DNA of 64,000 bases from Parastagonospora avenae f. sp. tritici 18332-5 (lineage: Eukaryota > Ascomycota > Dothideomycetes > Pleosporales > Phaeosphaeriaceae): positions 1 through 64,000 of the forward strand of contig JAFJTR010000012.1 in NCBI GenBank assembly GCA_022559985.1, read 5' to 3'. Each line of letters opens with the position of its first letter. The stretch's first letter is position 1. A program made the position numbers and the translations under genes. Below are positions 35,354 to 48,501 of this stretch, in pieces. The notes beneath the pieces are model-generated. The model was not told where the DNA came from and did no database searches. It saw nothing but the letters and a program-made list of their open reading frames with translations.

Positions 35354-37157
35354 ATGAACTCGATCCTCTCCTTCGGCCATCCGCCGCCCGGTGCGCACGC
35401 TCGTCTGAGCACCAGTTCCTCACCACAACCGTCCATGTCGTCCGCCAGCGACTCCCCGATGACCACACCCAACTTCGACTCCACCATCTTCAGCGCTTCA
35501 GATACACAGTCAGAGTCGCGGTTAGACACACGGACAAGTTCTGTAGATGTTGTGCCCAAGTTGGAAGAGACTGAACTACATTTAGCGGATGTTAAAGAGG
35601 AATCTTTTGCAGATGACACAGCGATATCTCCCACAGAGCCTGTCCGGATAAGACGTGCTCGTGGTCGGCCACGCATACATCCACCACGATCTCCTACAGC
35701 TTTATCAAAGCAGGCAAAGGCACGATCAAAAACAGGCTGCACAACGTGCCGTAAACGCAAAAAGAAGTGTGATGAGACGAAGCCCTTTTGTTAGTGTTGG
35801 CTGGCGCTGTGTGTGATGTGGTTACTGACTTCATACAGGCTTGTCATGCCAGAAGAACAACATACATTGCGAAGGGTATAAGCCCGTAGAAATATGGAAG
35901 AGCGGAAAAGAGAGGGCGGCTGAAGGTGCGACTCAGTTCGGACGGAGCCAAGTGGAAGCTGACAGCATTTCAGCCCGAAAGCAAAGCGTGGAAGTCAAGT
36001 TCGAACTACCGCCGCTGATGGAAGGCGTCGAGAACGACCTCGATCGAGACCTCCTACAGCACTTCGTCAGCCGAGCTAGTGCTGTGCTCAGCTTACATGG
36101 AGACCAGTCGACGAATCCCTTCACAAGAATCCTCTTACCGATGGCTTTGCAGCATGAAGGTCTGATGCATTCTGTGCTGTGCTTATCGGCCTCGCACATG
36201 TACTCAGTGAACCCCTCACAAGAGTATGAAGACAGGCAGGCACACCATCGCGGAAAGGCTCTGCAATTGCTGAAGCAGGACCTCGAGCGACAAAAGGCAG
36301 GTGAAGGCGGAGTCATGATCTTCGAAGATTGCAATGTCGCCCAAATCTTGTTACATCTTCTGCACTCGATATGTGACGGCAACACGTCAGGAGAATACCG
36401 GATGCACATGATCGCCGCAAAACAAATTGCAATGACCCAGAAGTCTAATAATCCCGAGTTTCAGTCCCTCTTCGATGAGTTCTTCTACTACCATTGGATT
36501 GCTAGTCAGATCACCTCCCTTGATGGCAATGAGGTTCCGATGATGGAAAACTTCAGCCTTCCCTTCGAGATCAACCCTGAGACCGCTGCGCTTATTGGTG
36601 TTTCAGACGGTCTTTTCGGCTTTATCTCTAAGATCAGCAACCTACGACGGAGGCTGCGCACTCGCATCGACGAGAAGACCGAGCCGACTATGGACTACGA
36701 AGCCTTACTTGCGGCCCACGCGATCGACAGCGGCTTGCGTACTTGGGTCTGCCCACAGACACCGGGCACTCCACGTTACACTATATCCATGTTGTACCGC
36801 CAGGCGACCTGGGTGTACCTCTACCGTACAACAAAAGTGTCACGCCCACATCCATACATCAAGAACGCCGTCGACGATGGCATTCGATACATTAATGAAT
36901 TGCCTGCAGAAGGCTGGATCCAGAGCAACGTCTTGCTGCCGCTGTTTTTAATCGGTTGTGCCGCATTTGAGGAGCAACAACGAGCTGAGGTTAATCGAGC
37001 ATTCACTGGCCTCATCGCATGCACGGGGCTTGGTAACATTGGCTTCGCGAAAGAGGTTGTGGATGACATATGGAAGCTTATGGACGCTGGTGATGAGGAA
37101 TCATGGGACTGGGAAAAGATCATCAATGCGAAGGGTTGGGATTTTTTGGCTACTTGA
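35354..37157 (+). CDS. Zn2Cys6 transcription factor with AT-hook
   Basis: Nuclear gene regulator; target genes unknown. Two exons, 35354-35789 and 35839-37157, total 584 residues. A Ser/Thr-rich head of about 100 residues comes first. An AT-hook-like RRARGRPRIHPPR segment follows near residues 100-113. The binuclear zinc cluster has cysteines at about 129, 132, 139, 146, 149 and 156 with exact CX2CX6CX6CX2CX6C spacing. The 49-bp intron splits the cluster between its third and fifth cysteines. The rest matches the fungal-specific transcription factor 2 type of middle region (for example LMHSVLCLSASHMY near residue 265 and GLGNIGFAKEVV near the end). It stands alone in a gene-poor stretch. The ABC transporter 4.4 kb downstream is the nearest same-strand gene, but a regulatory link is only a guess. 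Confidence 0.9.
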
Positions 37158-40100
37158 ACAGGCGGGTTCACTATTGCGCAACGCTCCTTGGTTTACGTTT
37201 TCGGTTTTGGTATTTTGGTGACGTCCTTCTGGGAGCAAAAGGAGTTTGGTGTGCAGGAGACTACATTCAAGCATCGGCCGGCACGTCTCGAGCGTCTCAC
37301 AGGCGATATGCTACGACCGATGAATGAGTTGCATTGGGTAGGCTTATTTCGCATACGACGGCCGGTTCAGGTACGAGCCGATTGGCAAAATGGGCTCTGT
37401 TTGTGTATCATTTGCGTCGCTTCGGCGATTATTTCTCCTTGGGCCCTTTGTTTTCAGCTCGTCGCCCAGGTCGCGACAGGGTTTTCGGTCTTGGTCGGCA
37501 CTGTCTCTGTGCGCGCACATACATCTTGCATTTGGTTGGGCACTGTCGTACACATGGCAGGGACATATTCGTTGCGGGTTTTGCACTTCGTGCATGGTTG
37601 ACGACGCAGGAGGCAGAACAGGTTCCTTGATTCGCGACAGCATGAAGTGCCAGCTTCTACTGCCGCTGAAAAATGCAAGATACCCACTATTCGTCCCCAT
37701 ATTCAGCTCACCAAAAAGTGCATTATGTGTTAGCGAACAACGATCTGCCTCGGCGACAAGACGAAGGATCGATTGTTCTGCACTGGCCAGCAAGGACGAA
37801 TTGGAACGCATCCACAGCGCTCTACCTTGTCCGCGGTGCATTTGTCCTCCAACCAGACCGACGCCTTCTCATGCGGCCCCATGAGAAGAATTCTAAACCC
37901 ACGCAATACTAGCTTCGTCTCGAGTCTGACATGCAGCCACGTCTGAATTGGTTTGCTGTGCATTTACCCGCCGTCGATCGGGTGCAGCTAGAGAGCTCCA
38001 CACCTTGATAGCTTGGACATCAACCGGGCAGTAAGGGAGCCACTGTGCCGTTAAAAGATCGGCCCAAGGTTCAGTCTCCGAGTTTTGGTAGAAGCGTGGG
38101 ATGCTCCGAGTTCCATTGCTGGACAGGTGGCGTAGAGCACCTATGGAAAGGCCACAACAACGTTTTTGAAGTTCCCTTCAACGTGCTTCACTCCGCAACA
38201 ACTTCGAGGAGCACAGCAGCGGCGGCAATTTGCCAGTAGATGCCGTCGCGCGGCATTACGACGTCACTGCGTCGTGGCATCATCACTTTCGGCCCTTCTC
38301 TAGCTTAGAGGTCTTGTGTTACCCCCACGCATGATGAAAGTTGACGGGCCACATAGAGGTAGGCCAAACAGCCTAAAAGAGGTGTTTGCGCGCCGTACTG
38401 TATTGGTACCTGGCAGTACCTTTGCACCGGTACATAATTGACCACGATACTGATTCATTACCCGAGTCTTTATCGCAAGCATCGTTCTGTTATCACGCGT
38501 TCTTGCCTCGCTTATGATGAGGTTGACGCGAAGCCTTGCATGTTGAATCATGAACAGAGTGAGGCGCATGTGCACACGTTGGAAATCGGAAAAGGGATCC
38601 ACAAGCAAGCCACCGGCCGTTCTATTACTGGCCTCTGCTCAATGATCTACGGTCAGCCCGAATGACCCGATAAGCAGGCTTGCGGCAGCCGTTGCAGGTT
38701 CATGAAGTTACGCCTCTCGCCTCTCATCACACCGTTCACATACACCGGTACAAATGGCGTCTTTAGAGCGGGAATAAGGCATACCAGCCAGGTGATGTAC
38801 TAATATGAACCTAGCTACCTGACACTTCCCAAATTAGTATACCGCATGTGTCTAGCATCCAAATGCAGGCATGTGCCCGACCAACTGGGCACTCGACCAC
38901 GGCAAGTTGCAGTATACAGTCGCACGGTGCCTGCATACCCCAAAACTACAAGTGCACGATGCCGATGTAGCTTCAGACCCGACACTATTACGCAGCTTCC
39001 AAGACACCAGAATCGAGTGCGCGGTGTAGCCATGTTGCGTGATATGGAGACTCCGAGAACTCAGCGCAGTTCTGAGTTCGCGGCTGGCTAGCTCACCACC
39101 TGTCAGAATCTCAGCCACAACGGGCCAATTAGCAAGCATAGCGAACGGACAAGCACGCTTCTCATCGACGGACAAACACGCTTTCGCTTTTCAGTATCGG
39201 CCTGCCCCGATATTATAGCAAACGTGATCGAGAAGTCATGCGAACTGGGATGCTCGCCTCGCGCGCGTGAACGTGCTGCAGCCAAGGCGATTGTTAGGCT
39301 GACAGAATCAACGGACCTGCAGCTGACACGAGGCAGTTAACCATCGTCAGCTTCTAGATCTCAGGTGGCTTCGGCTTAAGCAACCGATATTGCGAAGTAT
39401 ACCACAAATTCGTAGGGCTGGTGAGTCGCTGCATCGGTGAGCGGCTCTCTGGCGTCTGAAGTTGCGGTGTAACATATCGCCTCTGCAAAAGCTGGATATT
39501 CGGACTAGGTGTCAAGGGTAGGCGGTTTTTCAATGGGAGCCGCGAGACACTGCTAAGGCGGGATTACTTGCAGAGACGGCTGTTGCGATGCGATGGATGG
39601 GATGTCTGCACCAGCAGAAAAGTAATCCTTGAAGCTACATACGACCTCCACTACCGGCCCACATTGCGAGTTCCCCTGTTGAACCACACTCTTTATTATG
39701 TTCACATGTTGTATGTAACACTTGAATCGTGAAGGTTTCATTGAAATCTGCTACACCTAGACAGATCTCCTGCCTCCATTGTTCGGCATATGGAGCCGTT
39801 ATGCCCGGTGGGTCGATTTCCTTCAATGCAAGATGCACAGATTGCGTCGCCAGCAGCTCCCGATTGTCAAAAGGGTCCAGAACCAAGGCAATTTATTCCG
39901 TACCGCGACGGCTCGGGGCTCTGAGAGGCTGGAACCGGTTCCGGGAGTCTCATCATGTCGTCAACACTCCATTTGAAGGGTTCGGGCCGTTGCAATGAGA
40001 CGCGGCCTCTCATGCCTAGCCAATGAGAAAACCAAGAATACACATTTCGCTATATCACATGCAGGGAAATCTGTCAATCTGTCAAGATCGCGTGGATTGT

Positions 40101-41525
40101 GGGTTACATCGTGGCCCGTCGACATCACATTCTTGATTTTCGACATTAGAATTCCATCGGGTGAAACTCCGATTCGTTGCGGATAGATGTAATCGGATGT
40201 TTTTTGATGCCTGTACCCTACTAGGTAGGCGGTGATCCCGACAAGGGAGCACTTGAAGTCTAGATGAGAAACTGCGCAGTCACACGCATGCTTAGGTTGT
40301 GATGGAACGGTAAGCCAGCGCCCGATTCAGGTCTTCCACATTTAAAAATCAGGCATTGCTAAAGAAAGCGCCGTATTTGGAGGCAGTACGATTGAACATG
40401 GATCCTAGAGTTGTGGTATCCAGCTTGCCACACGCGTAGCAACGGAATTGTATGCATGTATGACATCTTATGCAAGCGTAGTAGATGTTGCTACGAGAGC
40501 TGAATCCGAGTACATGCATTAGCACTTCGTATCGAGGTACCTAATCATTCCTAGAACCAGCAGTGCAAAGAGTAGCGCAGAATAATGTAGCTAGCCGCAC
40601 GTTGCATTAATCTTCGGCCAAGCAAGATCCGAGAGCAGAATGCCATGGGTGCAGTTTTCGGACACACCCCGTATAGACGGGGAGACTTCAAGTTAGCGAT
40701 GTTCTGTCTCCAAGATTCGGTGCTACCTTCGGCCTTATGAAAGGACATGAAAAGGTCGCTTACGGGGACCTCGGCTGCTGTCAGAGTTGTTACGCGAACC
40801 AGGACAGCTGAACATTGTCGAGGTTGACTGCGATCCACGGCAAAAGTGAAGACCTGCCCGATTAGGCAGTTTGCGTGATGCAATCTACCGAAGGCGAATA
40901 CTGTATCATGGCAAGACATGGGACGAAAATCGAGCCATCAGCGGGAAGAACGTCGGAACATCACTGACACCGACCAACACAATATACATTATGCTCAACC
41001 CAATACCATGGTAGCCAACAAGTTGGATGCTCAATGAGGCAGGACCCAGACTTTTCAGAAGGATCCTACAAAGAACGCATCGGAAGAACTCAAACAGCAC
41101 GCAAGCGGTTAGAAAGCGACCATGATCCCGGCACCCCATGAAACGAGGCACGATCGTGCCAGGGTCTTCCTCCCGCCTCTAGATGCTGCATCTCAGAGGC
41201 CCAGCCCTTACACCAGACCCATCTTCAAACCTTAAAGCTTATAGTCTGGTTGGATAGACATCGGCGCCTTTGTTGTCGTACAAGATGCAGAAGGTGCGAC
41301 AATACGAAGCGGTGCGAGGTCCTTTATTCCGCAATCTTCGGACCGCGATTTGATAGCTCCTGCAATGCAGTCCGCAGCCGAGCCCTGCAAACACCTTCGG
41401 TTAGGAAGCGAGAGGGGTCTGCAACCAAACAGCGTGTCCGCGTGAACGAGAGTCTCGCCTGCGCCGCCCTCTTCTTCTCTCAGCTTCGATTTCGTTATGG
41501 GCTTGTTTTGTCTATTGATACCGCC
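37158..41525. other. 4.4-kb gene-poor region before the ABC transporter
   Basis: I found no supported gene. Several overlapping frames of 60-165 codons between 37188 and 37963 lie just after the transcription factor gene and have no domain. Later frames are shorter. The final 300 bases form the transporter's upstream region, ending in GCCGCCATGG, an excellent fit to the Kozak context. Confidence 0.5.
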
Positions 41526-44500
41526 ATGGAGCCTCGACCGAAGAATATCGCAGAGTCGGAAGTTGTCGAAGAGCGCGACAATGATATACATACGACCGGA
41601 GATGACCCGCTAACGCTGAAAGACGGCCCACCACGATCAGCGTCCGTTCGCCGGGTTGTCTCTACCACCGCATCCCACCACGACAATGTTATATCCTTAC
41701 ACGAAGTTGAGCCAGTATCCGTCAGGCTTGAACATCTCACTGTATCCGTCGATGAATCACCAAACGCCATAGCTAGGCTGTTTGCGAAGAAGAAGACGCC
41801 ACCAAGCCACAGCCATGCCAAAACAATACTCGATGATATATCGGCGGAAATGCCAAGTGGGACGCTCACTGCCATTATCGGAGGCAGTGGCAGCGGAAAA
41901 ACGTCCTTGCTGAATCAGATGAGTGGGCGCATGCAGGGCAAGCGACTATCATCCTCCGGTCGAACGTATTTCAATAAGAGCGATGACCCTTCCCGGATAC
42001 GGAGCGCATATGTCATCCAACAAGACATTTTACTGCCAACACTGACGGTGCGTGAGACGTTAATGTATGCTGCGCAGCTGCGACTACCATCGTCTGTCAG
42101 CCAAGCAGAGAGAAAGAAGCTTGTGGAGGAGGTCATCCTGGAGCTGAGTTTGAAGGAAGCTGCTGATACCCGGATTGGTAACCATGCACATAAAGGCTGT
42201 AGTGGCGGGGAGAAAAGGAGGACGAGCATAGGCGTCCAACTCTTGTCGAATCCAAGTTTGCTGTGGCTCGATGAGCCTACCACGGGCCTAGACTCCACCA
42301 GCGCTTATCAGGTCATCAAAACTCTGCAAAATCTTGCTCGAAGGGGACGAACGATTATTGTCACCATCCATCAGCCGCGTTCCGAAATCTTTGGCCTCTT
42401 CGACAATGTCATTCTCTTGACCAGAGGCAGCCCAGCGTACGCTGGTAGTGCGAAAGACTGTCTCCCCTATTTTGCACAGCTTGGACATGAGATGCCGCCT
42501 TTTACGAACCCAGCGGAGTACTTGATAGACCTTGTCAGCATCGACAGTAGGAATGAGGAGGCAGAGGCAGCAGCAGAGCACCGCGTCAACCACATCAAGA
42601 ACGCGTGGAGAGAACACTTGAGCAAAACCGCCAACGAGAAGGATGAATTAGGCTCAAATGCTGCGACCGGCTCTGTGTCGCAGTCGCACGCGAAAAGAGT
42701 ACAAAAAACTTCGCTTGTGCAGCAAATCCGCGTATTGACCGCACGAACATGGATAGTGACAGTTCGAGACCCCATGGGAATGTTTGGCAGTCTCCTAGAA
42801 GCAGTTGCGATGGCTATCATTACAGGCTGGATCTTCCTCAACGTTGATGGATCTTTGTCTGGCATACGTTCCCGCCAAGGCGCTCTTTATAATGCAGCAG
42901 CTCTTCAAGGCTACCTCATCCTACTATACGAAACTTACCGGCTAACTACTGACATTCAACTTTTCGACGAGGAAAGACGTCAAGACGTGGTCAGCATACC
43001 CGCTTTTCTCATCTCAAGGAGACTGGCACGTTTGTTCATCGAAGATATCCCGGTTCCGCTCATATTCTCCATCATTTACTACTTCATGTGCGGATTCCGT
43101 GCAGATGGAGAGCAGTTCCTCACCTTCTTCGGTGTTGTGCTATTGTTGCAATACATCTCGGTCTGCTTTGCGATGACTTGTATAGCGGTCTCGAGGAATT
43201 TTGCTGGGGCCAGTTTGGTAGCAAATTTGGCGTATACACTGCAATCAATGGGCTGTGGATTCTTCATCCAGTCTAATACGATTCCCATCTATGTTCGCTG
43301 GACCAAATGGACGTGCTACTTGGTAAGTCTGGCTCCTGCATTGTCGTTGGCATAGGCTAATTGGATGATCAGTTCTATGCTTTCGGTGCCCTTGCTTCAA
43401 ACGAGTTCACCGGGCGATTCTACGACTGTCCACTTGAAGGCGGCGAATCCAATCCAGCATGCAAAGAGTACACTGGAGAGTTCATCCTGGACTCTCTTGG
43501 TTTCCCCGATGACTGGGTTTGGAGACCTATACTTGCTCTTGTAGGCTATGTCATCACTTTCTACATTGGAGCAGGCGTAATCCTGAAGTTCTGGAGCGCA
43601 GAAATAGTCATGGCACGAGCAAGACCGTCGGACATGGACGCATCTGCTGGTAAAGAGAAGATGGCTGAGGCCGCTCCTGGCGATGTCAGGACGGTCACGA
43701 TTCGTCTCGACGATTTCGCCTTGGATATCGAGAAGCGCGCGCTTCGCAAAAACTTCATCAAAACTATCCTCAAGCCTCTCACTGCTGACTTCCGCCCTGG
43801 TTCGCTCAACGTCATTATGGGTCCATCAGGGTCCGGTAAAACATCCCTCTTGAATGGTATGGCTGGCCGACTAAAGGACGATCTGTCGACAAGATACAAG
43901 AAGTTTGGAGCAATGACCTTCAATGGTGCAGAACCTTCCCAGGAGGTCATCCACTCAATCTGCTCCTTCGTCACACAAGATGACGATGCTCTTCTGGCGT
44001 CACTGACAGTTCGCGAGACCCTTCGATATGCAGCGGGTCTGCGTCTGCCTAAGTGGATGTCCAAACAACAGAAAATACAAAGAGCTGAAGAAATTCTTCT
44101 GAAGATGGGACTCAAAGACTGTGCTGATAACTTGATTGGAAATGACCTTATCAAGGGTATCAGTGGCGGTGAGAAGCGCCGAGTCACCATTGCCGTCCAA
44201 ATCCTCACTGAGCCGCGAGTGCTGCTGCTTGACGAGCCTTTGTCAGGGCTGGACGCATTTACAGCCCTTTCCATCGTCGACGTACTCCACGGTCTAGCTC
44301 ACGAAGGCCGCACGCTCGTTGTGACCATCCATCAACCCAGGTCAGATTTGTTCACGAACTTTGGCAACGTTATACTCCTAGCTCGTGGTGGCCATCCGAT
44401 ATATGCGGGCCCTGCAGGCGACATGTTACCTCACTTCGCCGCTCAAGGCTACGAATGTCCCCGTCACATCAACCCCGCGGACTTTGCACTCGATCTCATC

Positions 44501-45624
44501 ACCGTTGACCTGCAGCACGAAGCTCGTGAGGCAGCCAGTCGTGCTAAAGTGCGGAAGCTTATCGAATCCTGGAACTCAGACATGTTCCGTGCTGCACGCG
44601 TGGGCTCGATCGCAACCCCAGCAGAACTAGGGAGTCTAGCACGCGAGCCATCCTCCTTCATGTCGGCATACTCTATTCTCATCAGACGCATGGCGAGAAA
44701 TATGTTCCGCCAGCCCGACATCATGATCGCGAGAGTTATGCAGGTGGTCGGGATGGGAATTGTCCTTGCGCTATTTTTTGCGCCGCTCAAGAACGACTAC
44801 TTTGCTGTCCAGAACAGGATGGGCTTCCTCGTCGAAATTGCGCCGTTATACTTCGTCGGCATGCTCAACAACATTGCCGTATACCCCGTTGAGAGGGACG
44901 TGTTCTATCGCGATTTCGATGACCGCATCTATGGTGTTGAAGCATTCTTCATGACCTACATCTCGCTCACGACTCCCTTCGAGATCATAAGCTGCATCAT
45001 TTTCTCCCTTTTTACGGTTCTTGCTTGTGGTCTGGAACGCAACGCGTCGACATTCTTCATCATCACCTACAACGCCTTCTGCATTGTCAGCTGCGGTGAA
45101 AGCCTCGGTATCGCTTTCAACACACTCTTCACGCACACTGGTTTCTCGGTCAACTGCATGTCAGTTTTTCTGAGTGTCGCGCAAGTCATGGGTAAGCACC
45201 TGAGCAGGCACTCGTTACGTGGCAAACACTAATACACAGGACAGGTGGCGTCATTTCCCTCAACATCCCAAGCTTTCTACAAGCCTTCAATCACTTGTCT
45301 CCAGTCAAGTGGGCGATTGGTAACATGGCATTTTATACAATGCGGGGCGTCGAATTCACATGCGAGGACTGGCAACGCATCAACGGTCAATGCCCAATAA
45401 CCACCGGTGAGCAAGTTCTCGACCTATACAAGCTGAATGTCAAGCCAGAGGGCTACATCATGGCATTGGGTATATGCGCGATCGCGTACCGCTTCCTAGC
45501 ATATGTAGTGCTGAAGGTGGTGAAAGAGAGGTGGGTAGGCAGAGTCTGGAAGAAACTTGGAGGAGGAAAGAAGAAGGAGAGTGCAGTGCAGCCCTCGACC
45601 CAAATCTCAGAGTCGACTGTATAA
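41526..45624 (+). CDS. Full-size ABCG (White-type) transporter, YOL075C-like
   Basis: A membrane ATP-driven exporter with two (NBD-TMD) halves in one chain. Three exons: 41526-43322, 43373-45191 and 45245-45624, total 1331 residues, close to yeast YOL075C. In half one, Walker A GGSGSGKTS is near residues 119-127, the signature reads CSGGEKRR, Walker B reads LLWLDEPTTGLD, and the H-loop sits in TIHQPRS. In half two, GPSGSGKTS is near residue 750, with ISGGEKRR and LLLDEPLSGLD. Each nucleotide domain precedes a membrane domain with about six hydrophobic segments, the reverse ABCG order. Both sites look catalytically complete, unlike PDR-type pumps in which one site is degenerate. The final intron has two nearby AG sites; only the later one keeps the GGVISLNIP frame. 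Substrate and membrane are unknown. Confidence 0.93.
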
Positions 45625-45896
45625 ATCAACGACACTCAGAAGTAGATATCGAATGGGCACTTGTCTTCTTTCATATCACTCGCAGGATCAGACTCGCATT
45701 GCGCACATTACGATGTCACAAACTTTAGATATAGACTTATAGATAACAAATTTTCGAGCTCAACATCCAGCTTTGATGTACATGTTTTGGGAGAAGGAGA
45801 CTTGAGTGGCATGATACTCGTACGCAAGATGCAAAGTACTGAAACCCCAATACAGAACACTCGAGCAACATCCGCGCTACCTTGCCTTGTCCAGCC

Positions 45897-46934
45897 TCAA
45901 ATACGATGGCACCAGAGATGAAGACTCTGTCCGTTCTCCCGATTCCTCGTGTTGTCCCATCCAGCATCCCCCATCGTCAAAACCCTGCTGACAGCATCGT
46001 TGAACTTGAAAGTCTGGCCCTTCTCCCACATGCCATTACCAAGCTCGATGCACTCAGTAATCGCCATATTCTCGCACTCTTCCGCGGGCTTGTTGTCGTT
46101 CAAGACCGTGATGAGGCGGTTCAAACCAGTCGAGCTGGAAAATGCGAGCGGCTCGACCTGGAACTGCGCCCCGGGACTGAGCCACGGACACACATTGCCT
46201 TTGATGTGCATGACAATAGAGTGCGCAGCGGGCTCCATCAATGTGACGCCCGGAGGAATGCCGCCAGCGATCTGTGTCGGATCTTGCTGTTCGGGTTGCG
46301 CAGGGAAGCCCATGTTACCATCGTGGGTGATGGGTGCAGGTCGAGTATGCATCGTATTCCCACCCATCATGCCCATTCCCATTCCCATGCCCATTCCCAT
46401 CATCCCAGGCATCATACCACCCATCCCCATCGCCGGCACATTCCCAAACGCCAACCCCCCACCGTTCCACAACGGCTGCGCCGGCATAAACGGCGGCACC
46501 ACACCTGCCATCGCGCCCGGCGGCGGCGGCGGAAACGGCACGCCGCCTGCAACATGCAACCCAAATCCTATACCATGATGAGCGCCTGGCAGAAAGTTTC
46601 CCGCGCGAATAGGGGCCAGCGGGCCCTGCATGCCGTGCGCCATGCCAAACATGGCGGGATCCATGGCGCCGCAGTGAGAGAAGAAGGGCTGTGGAAACGC
46701 ACCTATGCCGACGCCGACGCCGAAGGGGGGTGCGAATGCTGGGCCGCCGATGCCAATGCCCACTGGCGGGCCGTAGATGGGGGCTTGTTGGTGGTGCTGT
46801 TCGACGACAACTTGGGGACCGCCTTGTCGGGGAGGGGGTGCGCCGGCGGGAGGAGCGTTGAGAGGGGGCGGAGGGGGGTCGCGGTTGATGTTGGGGTTGT
46901 TGGCGACGTTGGCGAGCCAGGGACCGCCAGACAT
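45897..46934 (-). CDS. Pro/Gly/Met-rich hypothetical protein
   Basis: A single exon of 345 residues, not recognised. The N-terminal 200 residues are rich in Pro and Gly with poly-proline runs. Near residues 185-210 is a Met-Gly tract (GMGMGMGMGMMGG) encoded by repeats of CCCATT on the plus strand. The C-terminal 100 residues are ordered and look conserved: MHIKGNVCPWLSPGAQF, then LNRLITVLNDNKPAEECENM, then MGDAGWDN. Such a disordered head with a compact tail is common in uncharacterised Pezizomycotina proteins. I chose the ATG starting MSGGPW. An in-frame ATG at 47108 would add 58 residues that read like untranslated leader. No signal peptide was seen from the chosen start. Confidence 0.65.
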   Translation of the reverse strand: MSGGPWLANVANNPNINRDPPPPPLNAPPAGAPPPRQGGPQVVVEQHHQQAPIYGPPVGIGIGGPAFAPPFGVGVGIGAFPQPFFSHCGAMDPAMFGMAHGMQGPLAPIRAGNFLPGAHHGIGFGLHVAGGVPFPPPPPGAMAGVVPPFMPAQPLWNGGGLAFGNVPAMGMGGMMPGMMGMGMGMGMGMMGGNTMHTRPAPITHDGNMGFPAQPEQQDPTQIAGGIPPGVTLMEPAAHSIVMHIKGNVCPWLSPGAQFQVEPLAFSSSTGLNRLITVLNDNKPAEECENMAITECIELGNGMWEKGQTFKFNDAVSRVLTMGDAGWDNTRNRENGQSLHLWCHRI

Positions 46935-47730
46935 TGGGGGAGGGGGAGCGAGTGGGAGTTGGAAGAGCGAGAGGTCTGTCTTGAGACTTGGAAGAGCTTG
47001 TGCAAGGCCGGAATGGATACAGTGCAGACTCAAGAGCTTTGAAAGACTGAAGAGGGTGTACGAAGGTGAGGTTATAAGAGCATAGGGGCGAGAGCGACTT
47101 ATAGCCATGTGCTGGCAATGGTGAAGCGTTCGACATAGCTGCGATGCGTGAAGTTTATGGTGTTGGTATGCAGACGTGCTATTGCGATCAGTCTGAGTTC
47201 ACGGAATACGGCTGTGACGATACCGACCATTGACGTCGAAAAGTGAAGCGTGTAATGATGTTTGAGAAACCAACACGAAGGTCGCTATCTGTTGAGCAAG
47301 AGCAAACGATCAGTACCAGCGCTTCAGTTGATCTTGGTGTGAAGGCGCAAAGCTTGAGCGTACAAGTAGCAGCAATAATACTTGCAACGTCGAAGCAGCC
47401 ATCTCTGTTGCCTATTTTCTAAGTCGTGCGTGGAAATGCCAGCAGGCAGCTTTGATGATCGTATGTTGTTTGAAGTGGCATTCGCGTGGATAGCGTCCCC
47501 CATTCGCTTTGGAGCTCTTTGCATGTGATGTTACGAGCATGGTCATAACAAGTGAGAATCATCGGATATATCTGTGAACAAAGTGCGTGGGTGCGCTATG
47601 CTTGAAATGATATTTACAGTTGAAGTATAAGCCGCAAAAAGTGAGGTCTAAAAGCTGCCGCTAAAGTGATGATCCTGAAGAACATCATTGATGAGAAGAG
47701 AAAGCTTGTGGGCTAAGACTAGATCCAAAC
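46935..47730. other. Intergenic, promoter and LPMO 3' side
   Basis: It lies between two minus-strand genes and holds the upstream region of the Pro/Gly/Met-rich gene and the 3' untranslated region of the LPMO. Nothing else is supported. Confidence 0.5.
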
Positions 47731-48501
47731 CTAGTATGTCGCGACCTTGGGTCCCGGCACAACGTAGCTCTTGAAGTTGTTGTAGATGTTTGCCGTGTAA
47801 CCGCTGTCTGTTGACTTGACGTGGCCTGGAATCTTGACGACGGGGCTTGGGGAGCCAGATCCTCCACCAGTGACCTTGAGCTGTGCGCAAGACAGGTAGA
47901 ACTGAGGTGGCGATCCAGGATTGTGGATACCGAGCTGCTCGATGCGGAGAAGGTACTCTCCAGCAGGAACCTGGCTAGGAATGGTGACAGAGTATGTGGC
48001 TATGTCATGTTAGTATTTGTTGACGATGTTGTTGTTTCCATGGTGTACATACAGCTCAAGTCCCACTTAGCTTGTCCAGAGGAGAAGTCGGGGCCAATCT
48101 CCTTGATCTTGAACCAGTCGCCGGAGCCATCCGCTGATGCGGCGCTGGAAACTTTGCTCATGTAGAAGGCGACTGGGCCTTGGTGGTAAACTGCCTGGTC
48201 TGCCGTGAAGGAGACAGATGAGCCAGCAGCAACGGATACGACACCAGTGGATGATCCGCTCGCGCCGTTAACGTTGCATCGCAGGGCGTTATCGGTGAGC
48301 ACTGTGACAGGGCTGTTGTTCGGAACAGGCCTGATGTTCTGGAAAAGAGAGCCCTTAGCTCCGTTGGCAGTGAGCTGCTGGAAAATGTCTATGCCATGTC
48401 AGCCTTGAAGTTTCAAGATGGAGTCGTCTCGACATACAGTGGGCCTGGGCAACCTGGCCGAGAGCCGCAAGGGCAACGGTGGCGACAGCGGTGGTCTTCA
48501 T
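47731..48501 (-). CDS. AA9 lytic polysaccharide monooxygenase
   Basis: A secreted copper enzyme that oxidatively cleaves cellulose or related glucans. Three exons (minus strand): 48501-48438, 48388-48053 and 47999-47731, total 222 residues. A signal peptide of 20 residues ends QVAQA, leaving histidine as residue 1 of the mature protein, the first ligand of the copper histidine brace. The second brace histidine is at residue 90 (DQAVYHQGPVAFY). The conserved secondary-sphere His and Gln are at about 159 and 166, and the axial tyrosine at 168 (QFYLSCAQLKV). The first intron splits the codon just after the brace histidine. No carbohydrate-binding module follows; the C terminus is a short Ser/Gly/Pro linker and a 40-residue tail. 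All copper-site residues are present, so it should be active. Confidence 0.94.

Noticed and set aside
25263..45624. Idea that the regulator, ABC transporter and membrane protein form a biosynthetic cluster
   Set aside because: There is no polyketide synthase, peptide synthetase, terpene cyclase or tailoring enzyme set, and housekeeping genes lie between them.
45882..47042. 386-codon plus-strand frame
   Set aside because: Antisense to the Pro/Gly/Met-rich gene and explained by its low-complexity codons.
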